A program made the translations under genes and the position numbers. Below, piece after piece: positions 32,746 to 40,317 of a DNA stretch of 41,953 bases; positions within the stretch are counted from its first letter, which is position 1; each line of letters starts with the position of its first letter. A model generated the notes under the pieces. It was given only the letters and a program-made list of their open reading frames with translations, made no database searches and was not told the origin of the DNA. This stretch comes from Catenulispora sp. (GTDB taxonomy: Bacteria > Actinomycetota > Actinomycetes > Streptomycetales > Catenulisporaceae): the NCBI GenBank assembly GCA_013362315.1, contig JABFWL010000091.1, positions 1 to 41,953 of the forward strand, read 5' to 3'.

Positions 32746-32751
32746 TAAAGT
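32746..32751 (+). promoter_or_regulatory. Leaderless-type -10 box for marR
   Basis: TAAAGT is followed by 6 nt and the ATG at 32758, with no Shine-Dalgarno sequence. Confidence 0.6.
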
Positions 32752-32757
32752 CTGGGC

Positions 32758-33351
32758 ATGGCCACGCCTGCCCCGCACACTCCGCCCGCCGCCGGCCGCA
32801 TCGAGCCCGGTGCCGACCGCGGCGCCGGCGTCGGCGCCGACCTCGGCGACCTCGGCGACCGCGGCGACCACACGGACGCCACCGCGCACCAGCTCACGGA
32901 TGTGGTGACCCGGCTGCGGCGCGCGCTGCGCACCTCGATCCGTACCGAGTACCCGTGGGAAGCCCTCCCGATGGCGCAGATCGAGCTGATGCAGGCGCTC
33001 AGCGACCAGTCGCCGGCGCGGGTCGGCGACCTCGCGGCCCGGCAGCGCCTGTCGGCCAGCACGGTCAGCGGCCTGATCGGCCAGCTGATGACCGCCGGCC
33101 TGGTGGTGCGCGGCACGCACGCCGCCGATCGCCGGGTGGCGGTGGTGGAGCTGACCGAGGCCGGCCGGCGCCAGCTCGCCGACTGGCAGGCGGCACACCA
33201 GCGGCGCATCGGCGCCGCGCTGGGCCGGCTGTCGGGGCAGGAGCAGGAAGCGGTGGCGGCGGCGCTGCCGGCGTTGGCGAAGCTGGTGGAGCACTTGTTC
33301 GCGGGATCGGGGGCCGGCTCGGAGGCGGGCGAGGGGTCGGCGGCGGATTAG
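32758..33351 (+). CDS. MarR family transcriptional regulator
   Basis: A 197-residue MarR protein. A Gly/Asp/Ala-rich N-terminal segment of about 40 residues precedes the winged-helix domain, which has MAQIELMQALSDQSPARVGDLAARQRLSASTVSGLIGQLMTAGLVVRG in consecutive stretches, the wing AADRRVAVVELTEAGRRQL, and a C-terminal dimer helix. It is divergent from the MFS exporter, the usual arrangement for a repressor that releases its target when it binds the exported compound. Its stop TAG lies in a 12-bp near-repeat. Confidence 0.9.
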   Translation: MATPAPHTPPAAGRIEPGADRGAGVGADLGDLGDRGDHTDATAHQLTDVVTRLRRALRTSIRTEYPWEALPMAQIELMQALSDQSPARVGDLAARQRLSASTVSGLIGQLMTAGLVVRGTHAADRRVAVVELTEAGRRQLADWQAAHQRRIGAALGRLSGQEQEAVAAALPALAKLVEHLFAGSGAGSEAGEGSAAD

Positions 33352-33368
33352 GCGGAGGACTAGGCGGG
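33345..33368 (+). repeat. 12-bp near-duplication spanning the marR stop
   Basis: ggattaggcgga (33345-33356) is followed directly by ggactaggcggg (33357-33368), 10 of 12 positions equal. Each copy contains a TAG; the first is the marR stop. Confidence 0.75.
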
Positions 33369-33423
33369 TGGTCGGTCGGGCGGGGCGTCCGCTCGGGAAA
33401 GGGCTCGGCAGCCGCGTAGGCGC

Positions 33424-33439
33424 GCGCGCACATATGTGC
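33424..33439. promoter_or_regulatory. 16-bp perfect palindrome upstream of the glycerol dehydrogenase gene
   Basis: GCGCACATATGTGCGC lies 86-101 bp before the start of the next gene, in the 173-bp gap after marR. It may be an operator for an unknown regulator, or a small foldback at the end of the marR transcript. Confidence 0.5.
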
Positions 33440-33524
33440 GCCTGCCCGAACCGCGGGTCGGCGTAATGCGGCCGATCCCCGGGTAGGCCAGATAACCGAC
33501 CCCCGACCGTAAACGGAGCCCGCC

Positions 33525-34637
33525 ATGCTCAGCGTCTTCTCCTCCCCGGGACACTACGTCCAGGGCCGCGACGCCACCGCCGCGCTCGGGCCGGAGATGC
33601 GCCGGCTGGGGCTGGCCGGACCGGTGCTGATCGTCGCCGCGCCCAGCGCCGAGCGGCTGCTCGCCGACACCTGGCGCGCCACCTTCAACGACGTCGGCAC
33701 CGACTACGGCGTGCACCGCTTCGGCGGGGAGTGCAGCCGCGCTGAGATCCGCCGGATCTCCGAGGCCGCTCGGAACGCCGGGGCCGGCGTCGTGGTCGGC
33801 GCCGGCGGCGGCAAGGCGCTGGACGCGGCCCGGGCCGCCGCGGACGACCTGGCGCTGCCGTTCGTCAGCTGCCCGACCGCGGCGTCCAACGACGCGCCGT
33901 GCAGCGCGCTGTCCGTCGTCTACAGCGAGGCCGGGGAGTTCGAGGCGTACCAGCTGGTGGCGCGCAATCCGGCGCTGGTGCTGGTGGACAGCAGCGCGGT
34001 GGTGCGGGCGCCGGCCCGGCTGTTCTCCGCCGGGATGGGCGACGCGCTCGCCACCTGGTACGAGGCCCGGACGTGCGTGGCCGGGCACGTGAAGAACATG
34101 CGCGGGGGCGCCTCGACGCGCTCGGCCGCCGCGCTGGCCGAGCTGTGCCACCGGACGCTGCTGGCCGACGGGCCGGCCGCGCTGTCGGCGGTGCGGCAGC
34201 AGCTGCTGACGCCGGCGGTGGAGCGGCTGATCGAGGCCAACACGCTGCTGTCGGGGCTGGGGTTCGAGTCGTCGGGGCTGGCCGCGGCGCACGCGGTGCA
34301 CAACGGCCTCACCGCCGCCCCGCAGACCCACGAGTTCCTGCACGGGGAGAAGGTGGCGTTCGGCGTCCTCACCCAGTTGGTCCTGGAGGGCGCGCCGGAT
34401 ACCGAGCTCGATCAGGTGCTGGAGTTCTGCTGCGCGGTGGGGCTGCCGGTCACCCTCGGCGGCCTGGGCCTGGCCGGGATCGACCGGGCGCTGGTGCGAA
34501 CGATCGCCGAACGGACGGTGGCGCCGGGGGAGACGGTCCACAACGAGCCGTTCGCCGTCGACGCCGCCATGGTCGCCGACGCCCTCCTGGCGGCCGACGG
34601 CCTGGGGCGCGAGTTCAGCCCGGCCTCCAGGGGATGA
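33525..34637 (+). CDS. gldA: Glycerol dehydrogenase-like NAD-dependent oxidoreductase
   Basis: A 370-residue iron/zinc-containing alcohol dehydrogenase of the GldA type, oxidising glycerol or a similar polyol to dihydroxyacetone with NAD. Visible are the NAD-binding VVVGAGGGKALDAAR (92-100 core), PTAASNDAPCSALSVVYSEAGEF, the metal-ligand segments FSAGMGDALATWYEA and GLAAAHAVHNGL, and THEFLHGEKVAFGVLTQL. The ATG is preceded by ACGGAG. It is a single gene with its own upstream palindrome; no kinase or transporter for glycerol is nearby. Confidence 0.9.
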   Translation: MLSVFSSPGHYVQGRDATAALGPEMRRLGLAGPVLIVAAPSAERLLADTWRATFNDVGTDYGVHRFGGECSRAEIRRISEAARNAGAGVVVGAGGGKALDAARAAADDLALPFVSCPTAASNDAPCSALSVVYSEAGEFEAYQLVARNPALVLVDSSAVVRAPARLFSAGMGDALATWYEARTCVAGHVKNMRGGASTRSAAALAELCHRTLLADGPAALSAVRQQLLTPAVERLIEANTLLSGLGFESSGLAAAHAVHNGLTAAPQTHEFLHGEKVAFGVLTQLVLEGAPDTELDQVLEFCCAVGLPVTLGGLGLAGIDRALVRTIAERTVAPGETVHNEPFAVDAAMVADALLAADGLGREFSPASRG

Positions 34638-34707
34638 CAGGATGTACACACCAGCTATGCGATACACACTTACGCGATATGCCGCCGAACGCGATTGAGG
34701 ACACCGC

Positions 34708-35346
34708 ATGACCATCGACCCCGGAGCCATCCCGAACTTCGGACCCCAGGAGCCCCCGCAGGGTCCGCCGCCGATCATCAAGCCGGACAACAACCTGGTC
34801 GGCGACCTGTTCGAGCAGCTGGGGATCAAGTACACCACGGACCCGGAGGGCGACATCGTCGCCTCGTGGCAGGGGTTCCGCGTGTACGCGATGTTCCGGG
34901 GGGAGCAGAAGGAGCTGTTCGCGGTGCGGGCGTTCTACGAGCGTGCTTATCCGCTGGAGGAGAAGCAGGAGCTGCTGGACGTCATCGATGAGTGGAACCG
35001 GGACACGCTGTGGCCGAAGGTGTACACGCATACGAATGAGGATGGAGTGCTGCGGCTGATCGGTGAGACGCAGATGGTCGTGCCGCAGGGGGTGAACATC
35101 GACTACTTCGTGGGCACGACGGTGAACTGGGTGCAGGCCGCGGTCGGGTTCCACGGGTGGTTGGCGGAGCGGTTGGGTCTGGAGGCCGAGGTGCAGTCGG
35201 TGGGGCAGAACGGCGAGGTGCCGACCGGCGCGCAGCCGTCGGACGACAAGGCGGCCAAGAGCGACAAGAACGAGAACGCTGAGGACGCTCAGGGCGCTGA
35301 GAACGCTGAGGACGCCGACAAGAAGGACGACGGCGACGAGGGCTGA
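34708..35346 (+). CDS. YbjN domain-containing protein
   Basis: A 212-residue protein with a YbjN / type III secretion chaperone-like fold. The Pro-rich N-terminus (PNFGPQEPPQGPPP) is followed by LVGDLFEQLGIKYTTDPEGDIVASWQGFRVYAMF, ERAYPLEEKQELLDVIDEWNRDTLWPKVY and ETQMVVPQGVNIDYFVG, then a low-complexity acidic tail with two related AENAEDA-type segments. Function is not established; some relatives are stress-related. The ATG is preceded by GAGGA. A strong hairpin follows the stop. Confidence 0.85.
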   Translation: MTIDPGAIPNFGPQEPPQGPPPIIKPDNNLVGDLFEQLGIKYTTDPEGDIVASWQGFRVYAMFRGEQKELFAVRAFYERAYPLEEKQELLDVIDEWNRDTLWPKVYTHTNEDGVLRLIGETQMVVPQGVNIDYFVGTTVNWVQAAVGFHGWLAERLGLEAEVQSVGQNGEVPTGAQPSDDKAAKSDKNENAEDAQGAENAEDADKKDDGDEG

Positions 35347-35390
35347 CCGGCTACGCCGGCCGCGGCGCAGGGGCGGCGCCGCGCCGACGG

Positions 35391-35430
35391 CCGCGGCGTA
35401 CGCGCCGCCGCGGCTCTTACCGTTTTATTA
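35391..35430 (+). terminator. Intrinsic terminator after the YbjN gene
   Basis: CCGCGGCG and CGCCGCGG (35391-35398 and 35406-35413) form an 8-bp stem with a 7-nt loop, followed by ctcttaccgttttatta, which is T-rich for this genome. Between it and the next start, TAGTCT near 35475 is a possible -10 for the propeller gene. Confidence 0.7.
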
Positions 35431-35530
35431 CATTCGTGGACGTGATCCCGGCCGCCTAGTCGTCGGTGTCTTCGTAGTCTGATTAAGTCGGACCACGGGG
35501 GTTCGACGGACCGGAAAGAACGTTCAGCAC

Positions 35531-37993
35531 ATGACGATCTACACCCAGCGCGCCGACAACCACCGCTCCGGCATCTACCACGAGACGGCCCTGACGCCCG
35601 GCAACGTCGGCGGCCTGACCCTGAAGTTCACGCTCGACGTGGACGGAAGCGTCTTCGCCCAGCCGCTCGTGGCCTCCGGCAGCCCGAACGTCGCGTACGT
35701 GGCGACGATGAACAACTCCGTCTACGCCTTCAACGCCGACACCGGCGCGCGGCTCTGGCACCGGGGGCCGCTGGCCCCGGCCGTCCCGCTGCCCGACCCG
35801 GACGGCAAGACCGGCCCCGGCGGCTACCGGGACATCTCCGGCCAGGTCGGGATCCTGTCCACCCCGGTCGTGGACACCGGAGCCGGCTTTCTCTACGTCC
35901 TGACCTCCGCCAAGAACAACAGCAACGACTACCCGCACCAGCTCTGGAAACTGCGGCTCTCGGACGGGAGCACGGCCGGCAGCACTGTCATCAGCGCCTC
36001 CGCCCGCGGCGTCCAGTTCGTGCCGAACCTGCAGGCCCAGCGCCCCGGCCTGCTGCTGAACAACGGCAAGATCTACCTCGCATTCGCCAGCTACGGCGAC
36101 GCCGGCCCCTATCACGGCTGGGTCCTGTCCTACGACCCCGGCACCCTGCAGCAGACCGGCGCGTTCGTGACCACGACGCAGGATCGGGCCGGCATCTGGC
36201 AGGCCGGGCAGGGCCTCACGACCGACGACCAGGGCAACATCTACTTCATGACCGGCAACGGCACGTTCGACGGCGCGGCGGGCGCGCCGGTCGGCCAGGT
36301 GAGCCAGTACGGCAACTGCTGCCTCAAGCTCGACGCCAACCTGAACGTCGTGGACTACTTCGCGCCCTTCAACTCCGCCCAGCAGATCGCCGGCGACTGG
36401 GACCTCGGCTCGGCCGGCCTGACCTACGTCCCCGGCACCAACTGGCTGCTCGGCGGCGGTAAGGGCGGCGACGACGCCTCCGGCAGCGTGGGCTCGATGG
36501 CCGCGACCAACATGTACGTGTTCGACCGCACCCACATGGGTGGCTTCAACGGCACCGGCGTGGCCAAGCAGGTGGTCTTCACCGGGTATTCCACGGTCGG
36601 CGCGCCGTCCTTCGCCTGCGGCGACGGCGTGACCCTGATCGCCGGCTGGGGCAACGGATCGGCGATGTACACGCGCTACACCACCGACGCCGTCAACTGG
36701 TCCGCTCCGGTGGCGGTCGGTGCGGAGACCACCAGCGGCTCGGTCGGCATCTCCAACGACGGTTCGACCGGCACCACCTACATCGGCTGGTCCGGCATCG
36801 ACAACCCGTCCTCGCTGAACTTCATGTCCACCACGGCCCCCGGCGCGGCCGGCGGCTGGGGATCCAAGTTCACCGTCGGCCAGCCCAGCGGCGGGCCGAA
36901 GGGCGGACCGTCCCTGGCCTTCGCCGGCGGGCTCTACGCGGCCTTCACCGCCCACGACGGCTCGGTGAACGTCGGACCGGTCGACATGGCGGGACAGAAG
37001 TACGCCTACACCACGATGCTCCAGCCCGGCGGCAGCCCGGAGACCAGCGTCGACGAGCCCTACCTCACCAACCTCGGCGGCCTCCTGTGGCTGTGCTGGA
37101 CCGGCACCGACAACCCGAACGGCAGCGGCGGCGGCAGCCTCAACATCGCGCAGTACAACCCGGGTTCGGGAACGCTGTCGAACAAGGTCACGCTCCCGGC
37201 GGCGCAGTACACCAGCCAGTCCCGCCCGGCGCTGGACCAGGACGCCTCCGGCAACTTCGTCGTGCTCTGGCGCGGCACCGGCAACCAGTATCTGAACTGG
37301 GCGGTGGCTCCCACGGTCGCGGGTCTGGCCGGTGCCGCGGTGACCACCGTCACCGGCCAGACGGCCGCGAACGGGATGTCGTGCAACATCTTCCAGGGGG
37401 CGGTGGAGTTCGCCTGGCGCGGTACCGACGCCAACACCATGCCCAACGTCGCCCAGATCAGCGGCACCGGCAGCGGCGACCAGGTGCACCAGAAGATCGT
37501 CATCGCGAAGACCTCGGCCACCGGCCCGCACCACATCCACGGCTCCCCGATCTACTGGAACGGCCGGGTCTACGTCTGGCCGGAAGACGACGACCTGCTG
37601 ATGTGGAGCTTCGACACCGGCACCGGTCTGGTCCAGAACCCCGGCAGCCCGAACCGCTTCCTGGTCACCGACCCGGGCGTGCCCGGCGTCCCGGGCGGCG
37701 CGCCCGGCATGCCTGGCGGCTTCCTGTCCCTGTCGGCCAACGGCAACTCCAACGGCGTCATCTGGGCCAACAAGCCCTGGGACAAGGACCTCAACCAGCA
37801 GGTCGGCTCGGGCGTCCTGCGCGCCTTCGACGCCGTCAGCGGGACTCAGCTCTGGAGCAGCCACGCCTACGGCAACATGGGCAAGTTCGTCTGCCCGACC
37901 ATCTTCAACGGCAAGGTCTACCAGGCCACGATGGGCACCCCGCCCCAGGGCGGACCCGCCACCGGCGCGAAGGTCCTGGTATACGGGCTCTGA
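35531..37993 (+). CDS. PQQ-like beta-propeller protein with an inserted repeat domain
   Basis: An 820-residue protein. Residues 1 to about 340 and about 650-820 form a pyrrolo-quinoline-quinone-type propeller: YVATMNNSVYAFNADTGARLW, GILSTPVVDTGAGFLYVLTSAK, GIWQAGQGLTTDDQGNIYFMTGNG, then NMYVFDRTHMGGFNGTG, and later GPHHIHGSPIYWNGRVYVWPEDD and GVLRAFDAVSGTQLWSS. The part between, about 310 residues with repeats such as GTTYIGWSGIDNPSSLNF, LLWLCWTGTDNPNGSG and NFVVLWRGTGNQYLNW, looks like a sialidase- or lectin-like propeller placed inside it. No signal peptide is visible. Function is unknown. Confidence 0.85.
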   Translation: MTIYTQRADNHRSGIYHETALTPGNVGGLTLKFTLDVDGSVFAQPLVASGSPNVAYVATMNNSVYAFNADTGARLWHRGPLAPAVPLPDPDGKTGPGGYRDISGQVGILSTPVVDTGAGFLYVLTSAKNNSNDYPHQLWKLRLSDGSTAGSTVISASARGVQFVPNLQAQRPGLLLNNGKIYLAFASYGDAGPYHGWVLSYDPGTLQQTGAFVTTTQDRAGIWQAGQGLTTDDQGNIYFMTGNGTFDGAAGAPVGQVSQYGNCCLKLDANLNVVDYFAPFNSAQQIAGDWDLGSAGLTYVPGTNWLLGGGKGGDDASGSVGSMAATNMYVFDRTHMGGFNGTGVAKQVVFTGYSTVGAPSFACGDGVTLIAGWGNGSAMYTRYTTDAVNWSAPVAVGAETTSGSVGISNDGSTGTTYIGWSGIDNPSSLNFMSTTAPGAAGGWGSKFTVGQPSGGPKGGPSLAFAGGLYAAFTAHDGSVNVGPVDMAGQKYAYTTMLQPGGSPETSVDEPYLTNLGGLLWLCWTGTDNPNGSGGGSLNIAQYNPGSGTLSNKVTLPAAQYTSQSRPALDQDASGNFVVLWRGTGNQYLNWAVAPTVAGLAGAAVTTVTGQTAANGMSCNIFQGAVEFAWRGTDANTMPNVAQISGTGSGDQVHQKIVIAKTSATGPHHIHGSPIYWNGRVYVWPEDDDLLMWSFDTGTGLVQNPGSPNRFLVTDPGVPGVPGGAPGMPGGFLSLSANGNSNGVIWANKPWDKDLNQQVGSGVLRAFDAVSGTQLWSSHAYGNMGKFVCPTIFNGKVYQATMGTPPQGGPATGAKVLVYGL

Positions 37994-38044
37994 GTGCTCT
38001 GGGTTCTCTGAGTGCTCTGAGTTCGCTGAGTGCTCTGAGTTCTC
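37991..38044 (+). repeat. Three tandem 18-bp repeats starting at the stop codon
   Basis: tgagtgctctgggttctc, tgagtgctctgagttcgc and tgagtgctctgagttctc follow each other exactly from the propeller gene's TGA at 37991, and a further tgagg starts a partial fourth copy. Confidence 0.92.
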
Positions 38045-38103
38045 TGAGGGTGCCCGGGTGTCGGCTCCTGTGGGTGCGCCACGGGTAGTCGAACGCCGAT
38101 GTT

Positions 38104-38146
38104 GTGAGCCGTCTCGCGCGAGACCTCGGTCCGCGCGAGACGGCTC
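38104..38146. terminator. Strong hairpin between convergent genes (bidirectional terminator)
   Basis: TGAGCCGTCTCGCGCG (38104-38119) and its exact complement CGCGCGAGACGGCTCA (38131-38146) form a 16-bp stem with an 11-nt loop between the propeller and SpoIIE genes. There is no T tract, as is common for actinobacterial terminators. Confidence 0.8.
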
Positions 38147-38158
38147 ATCCCACCACGC

Positions 38159-40153
38159 TCAGGCCGCCATCAACCCGTCCAGCGCGAACCACACGACCTT
38201 CCCCGTCGACGTGCGCCGCGAGCCCCACTCCGCCGACAGCTCGCTGACCAGGAACAGCCCCCGGCCGCTCTCCTCCAGCTCGTCCGGCAGCGCCGCCGGC
38301 CGCGGCTCGGCGCCCACCTGATCGGCGACCTCGCAGGTCAGCCGCTCGTCGAAGGACAGCCGGATCTCGATCGGGCCCGGCCCCGCCGCGTGCCGCACCG
38401 CGTTCGTCGCCAGCTCGCTCACCAGCAGCTCCGCGGTCTCCACCGTGTCCTCCGCCAGCCCCCACGACCCCGCCTGCTGCCGCACGAAGTGTCGTGCCTC
38501 GCGCACCGCGTACGACTCCGCCGGCAGCTCCCACGACGCGGAGCGGGACGGGGCCCGGCCGATGCGGGCCACCAGCAGTGCCAGGTCGTCGCGGTCGCCT
38601 TCGAGGACCAGGGTGCGTGTCAGGGTGTCGCAGATCTCTTCCAAGCCCGCCTCGGGGTCGCCCAGGTTCTCCAGCAGCAGGTGCAGACCGTCGCCGATGT
38701 CGCGGTTCTTCGACTCCACCAGGCCGTCCGTGCACAGCACCAGCAGGCTGCCCTCCGGCAGGTCCAGGGTCCAGGACTCGAAGGGTCCTGACACGAAGCC
38801 CAGGCCCAGGGGCCGGTTGGGCGGCACGTCCTCCACCCTCGGCTTCACCGACGGGTCCGGGTGGACGATCACCGGCGGGACGTGGCCGGCGCGGACGATC
38901 TCGCAGGTGCGGGCCTCCGGGTCGTGGACCGCGATGATGCAGGTGGCGAAGATATAGCTGTCCGCCATGTCCGGCACCAGGGCGTCCAGGTGGCCCATCA
39001 GCTCCGTCACCGGCAGGTCCAGGCGGGCCAGGGTCCGCACCGCGGTGCGGAGCTGCCCCATCACGGTCGCGGCCTGCATGCCGTGCCCCATCACGTCGCC
39101 GACCACCAGCGCCACCCGGCCGCCGGACAGCGGGATCACGTCGAACCAGTCGCCGCCGACCTCGGCGACGTCGCTGCCGGGCACGTACCGGTGCGCCACC
39201 TCCATCCCCGGCGGCGGCTGCACCCGCTTGGGCAGCAGCGAACTCTGCAGTGTCAGCGCCTGCGACTTCTCCAGGTTGTACAGCCGCGCGTTGTCGATGC
39301 ACAGCGCCGTGCGGCGCGCCAGGTTGTCCGCCAGCTCCACATCGCGCCCGCAGAACTCGGCGCGCGCCGCCGGATCCCGGTTGAAGGCCAGCAGTCCCAG
39401 CACCCGACCCCGCGCCATCAGTGGGCTGAGAAGCAGCGACCGCCCCGCCATCGCGCGGAAGAAGTCCGGCCGCCCGAAGTCCTCGGCGGTGCGCCGCGCC
39501 AGCTCGTCCGGCACGATCGGGAAGAACAGCGAGCGCCGCTCGGCCATGCACCGCGCGAACGGCGACGCCGGCGGGCACACCGCGGTCTCACCGATCGGCA
39601 GCGTCGACAGCCAGAACTCCACCGGCAGCGGATCCTTGTCCGACACCCCCAGCGCCAGCCGCCGCACCCGCGCGGCCCCGTCCTTGGACTGCGCCGGGAT
39701 CTCGTGCCGGGTCACCACCCGCTCCTGCAGCAGGACCCACGTGGTGTCGGCGAAGTCCGGGATCGCGATCCCGACCAGCTCCTCGGCGGTGCGGACCAGG
39801 TCCAGGGTGGTGCCGATCTCCTCGCTGGCGCGGTTCAGCAGCGCCAGGCGCAGCCGCACGGAGTCCGGGGTGTCGTGCCAGTCGTGCGGCGGCGCGGCAT
39901 GCCGGGGGGCGCGCTTCACACTCGCCTGGTCGGCGGCATCGGGCGCATCGACGGCGTCGACGCCATCAGCCTCCTCGGCCGTACTGGACTGTGCCGGCAA
40001 AAAAGAAGTGGCAGCCTGCCCCGCCACCGTATGTTCCACCGCTGTTCCCGCCCTCTCGCCTGACCGTCGCCGCCTGCCGGCCGCTCCCCGCGCGATCCCC
40101 TTCACCGCGCGTTCCCCGTCAGCGTCCGTAAGACGCACGTCTTCACATCCCAT
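38159..40153 (-). CDS. GAF-SpoIIE phosphatase-HATPase regulator (RsbU/RsbW-like)
   Basis: A 664-residue signalling protein. After a low-complexity N-terminus (about 1-95) come a GAF domain (about 100-290), a SpoIIE-type PP2C phosphatase with VAEVGGDWFDVIPLSGGRVALVVGDVMGHGMQAATVM, LLVLCTDGLVES and GDRDDLALLVARI (about 310-525), and a C-terminal HATPase with SELATNAVRHAAGP and ESGRGLFLVSELSAEWGSR (about 540-660). It probably acts in anti-sigma factor partner switching, with phosphatase and kinase-like activities in one chain. No STAS protein or sigma factor lies next to it. The start is uncertain: no good ribosome binding site precedes the ATG at 40153. Confidence 0.9.
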   Translation of the reverse strand: MGCEDVRLTDADGERAVKGIARGAAGRRRRSGERAGTAVEHTVAGQAATSFLPAQSSTAEEADGVDAVDAPDAADQASVKRAPRHAAPPHDWHDTPDSVRLRLALLNRASEEIGTTLDLVRTAEELVGIAIPDFADTTWVLLQERVVTRHEIPAQSKDGAARVRRLALGVSDKDPLPVEFWLSTLPIGETAVCPPASPFARCMAERRSLFFPIVPDELARRTAEDFGRPDFFRAMAGRSLLLSPLMARGRVLGLLAFNRDPAARAEFCGRDVELADNLARRTALCIDNARLYNLEKSQALTLQSSLLPKRVQPPPGMEVAHRYVPGSDVAEVGGDWFDVIPLSGGRVALVVGDVMGHGMQAATVMGQLRTAVRTLARLDLPVTELMGHLDALVPDMADSYIFATCIIAVHDPEARTCEIVRAGHVPPVIVHPDPSVKPRVEDVPPNRPLGLGFVSGPFESWTLDLPEGSLLVLCTDGLVESKNRDIGDGLHLLLENLGDPEAGLEEICDTLTRTLVLEGDRDDLALLVARIGRAPSRSASWELPAESYAVREARHFVRQQAGSWGLAEDTVETAELLVSELATNAVRHAAGPGPIEIRLSFDERLTCEVADQVGAEPRPAALPDELEESGRGLFLVSELSAEWGSRRTSTGKVVWFALDGLMAA

Positions 40154-40317
40154 ACCCGTCCGCCGGGTGGGTTGACCGTCGGGGACTGTTCTGACAGATG
40201 GTCACCGGGTGGACACTCCGAGTATGGGCGCCGTGCGCCCGGCCATGGGCGCAATCCCGAAAGTGTTCCTCCCCCGGGACGAAGCGGGGGGCGCACGACG
40301 CTCCCGCCCGCTTCCAC

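Noticed and set aside
40154..40317. Regulatory element between the SpoIIE and kinase genes
   Set aside because: Only weak imperfect inverted repeats were seen, none convincing in this GC-rich background.
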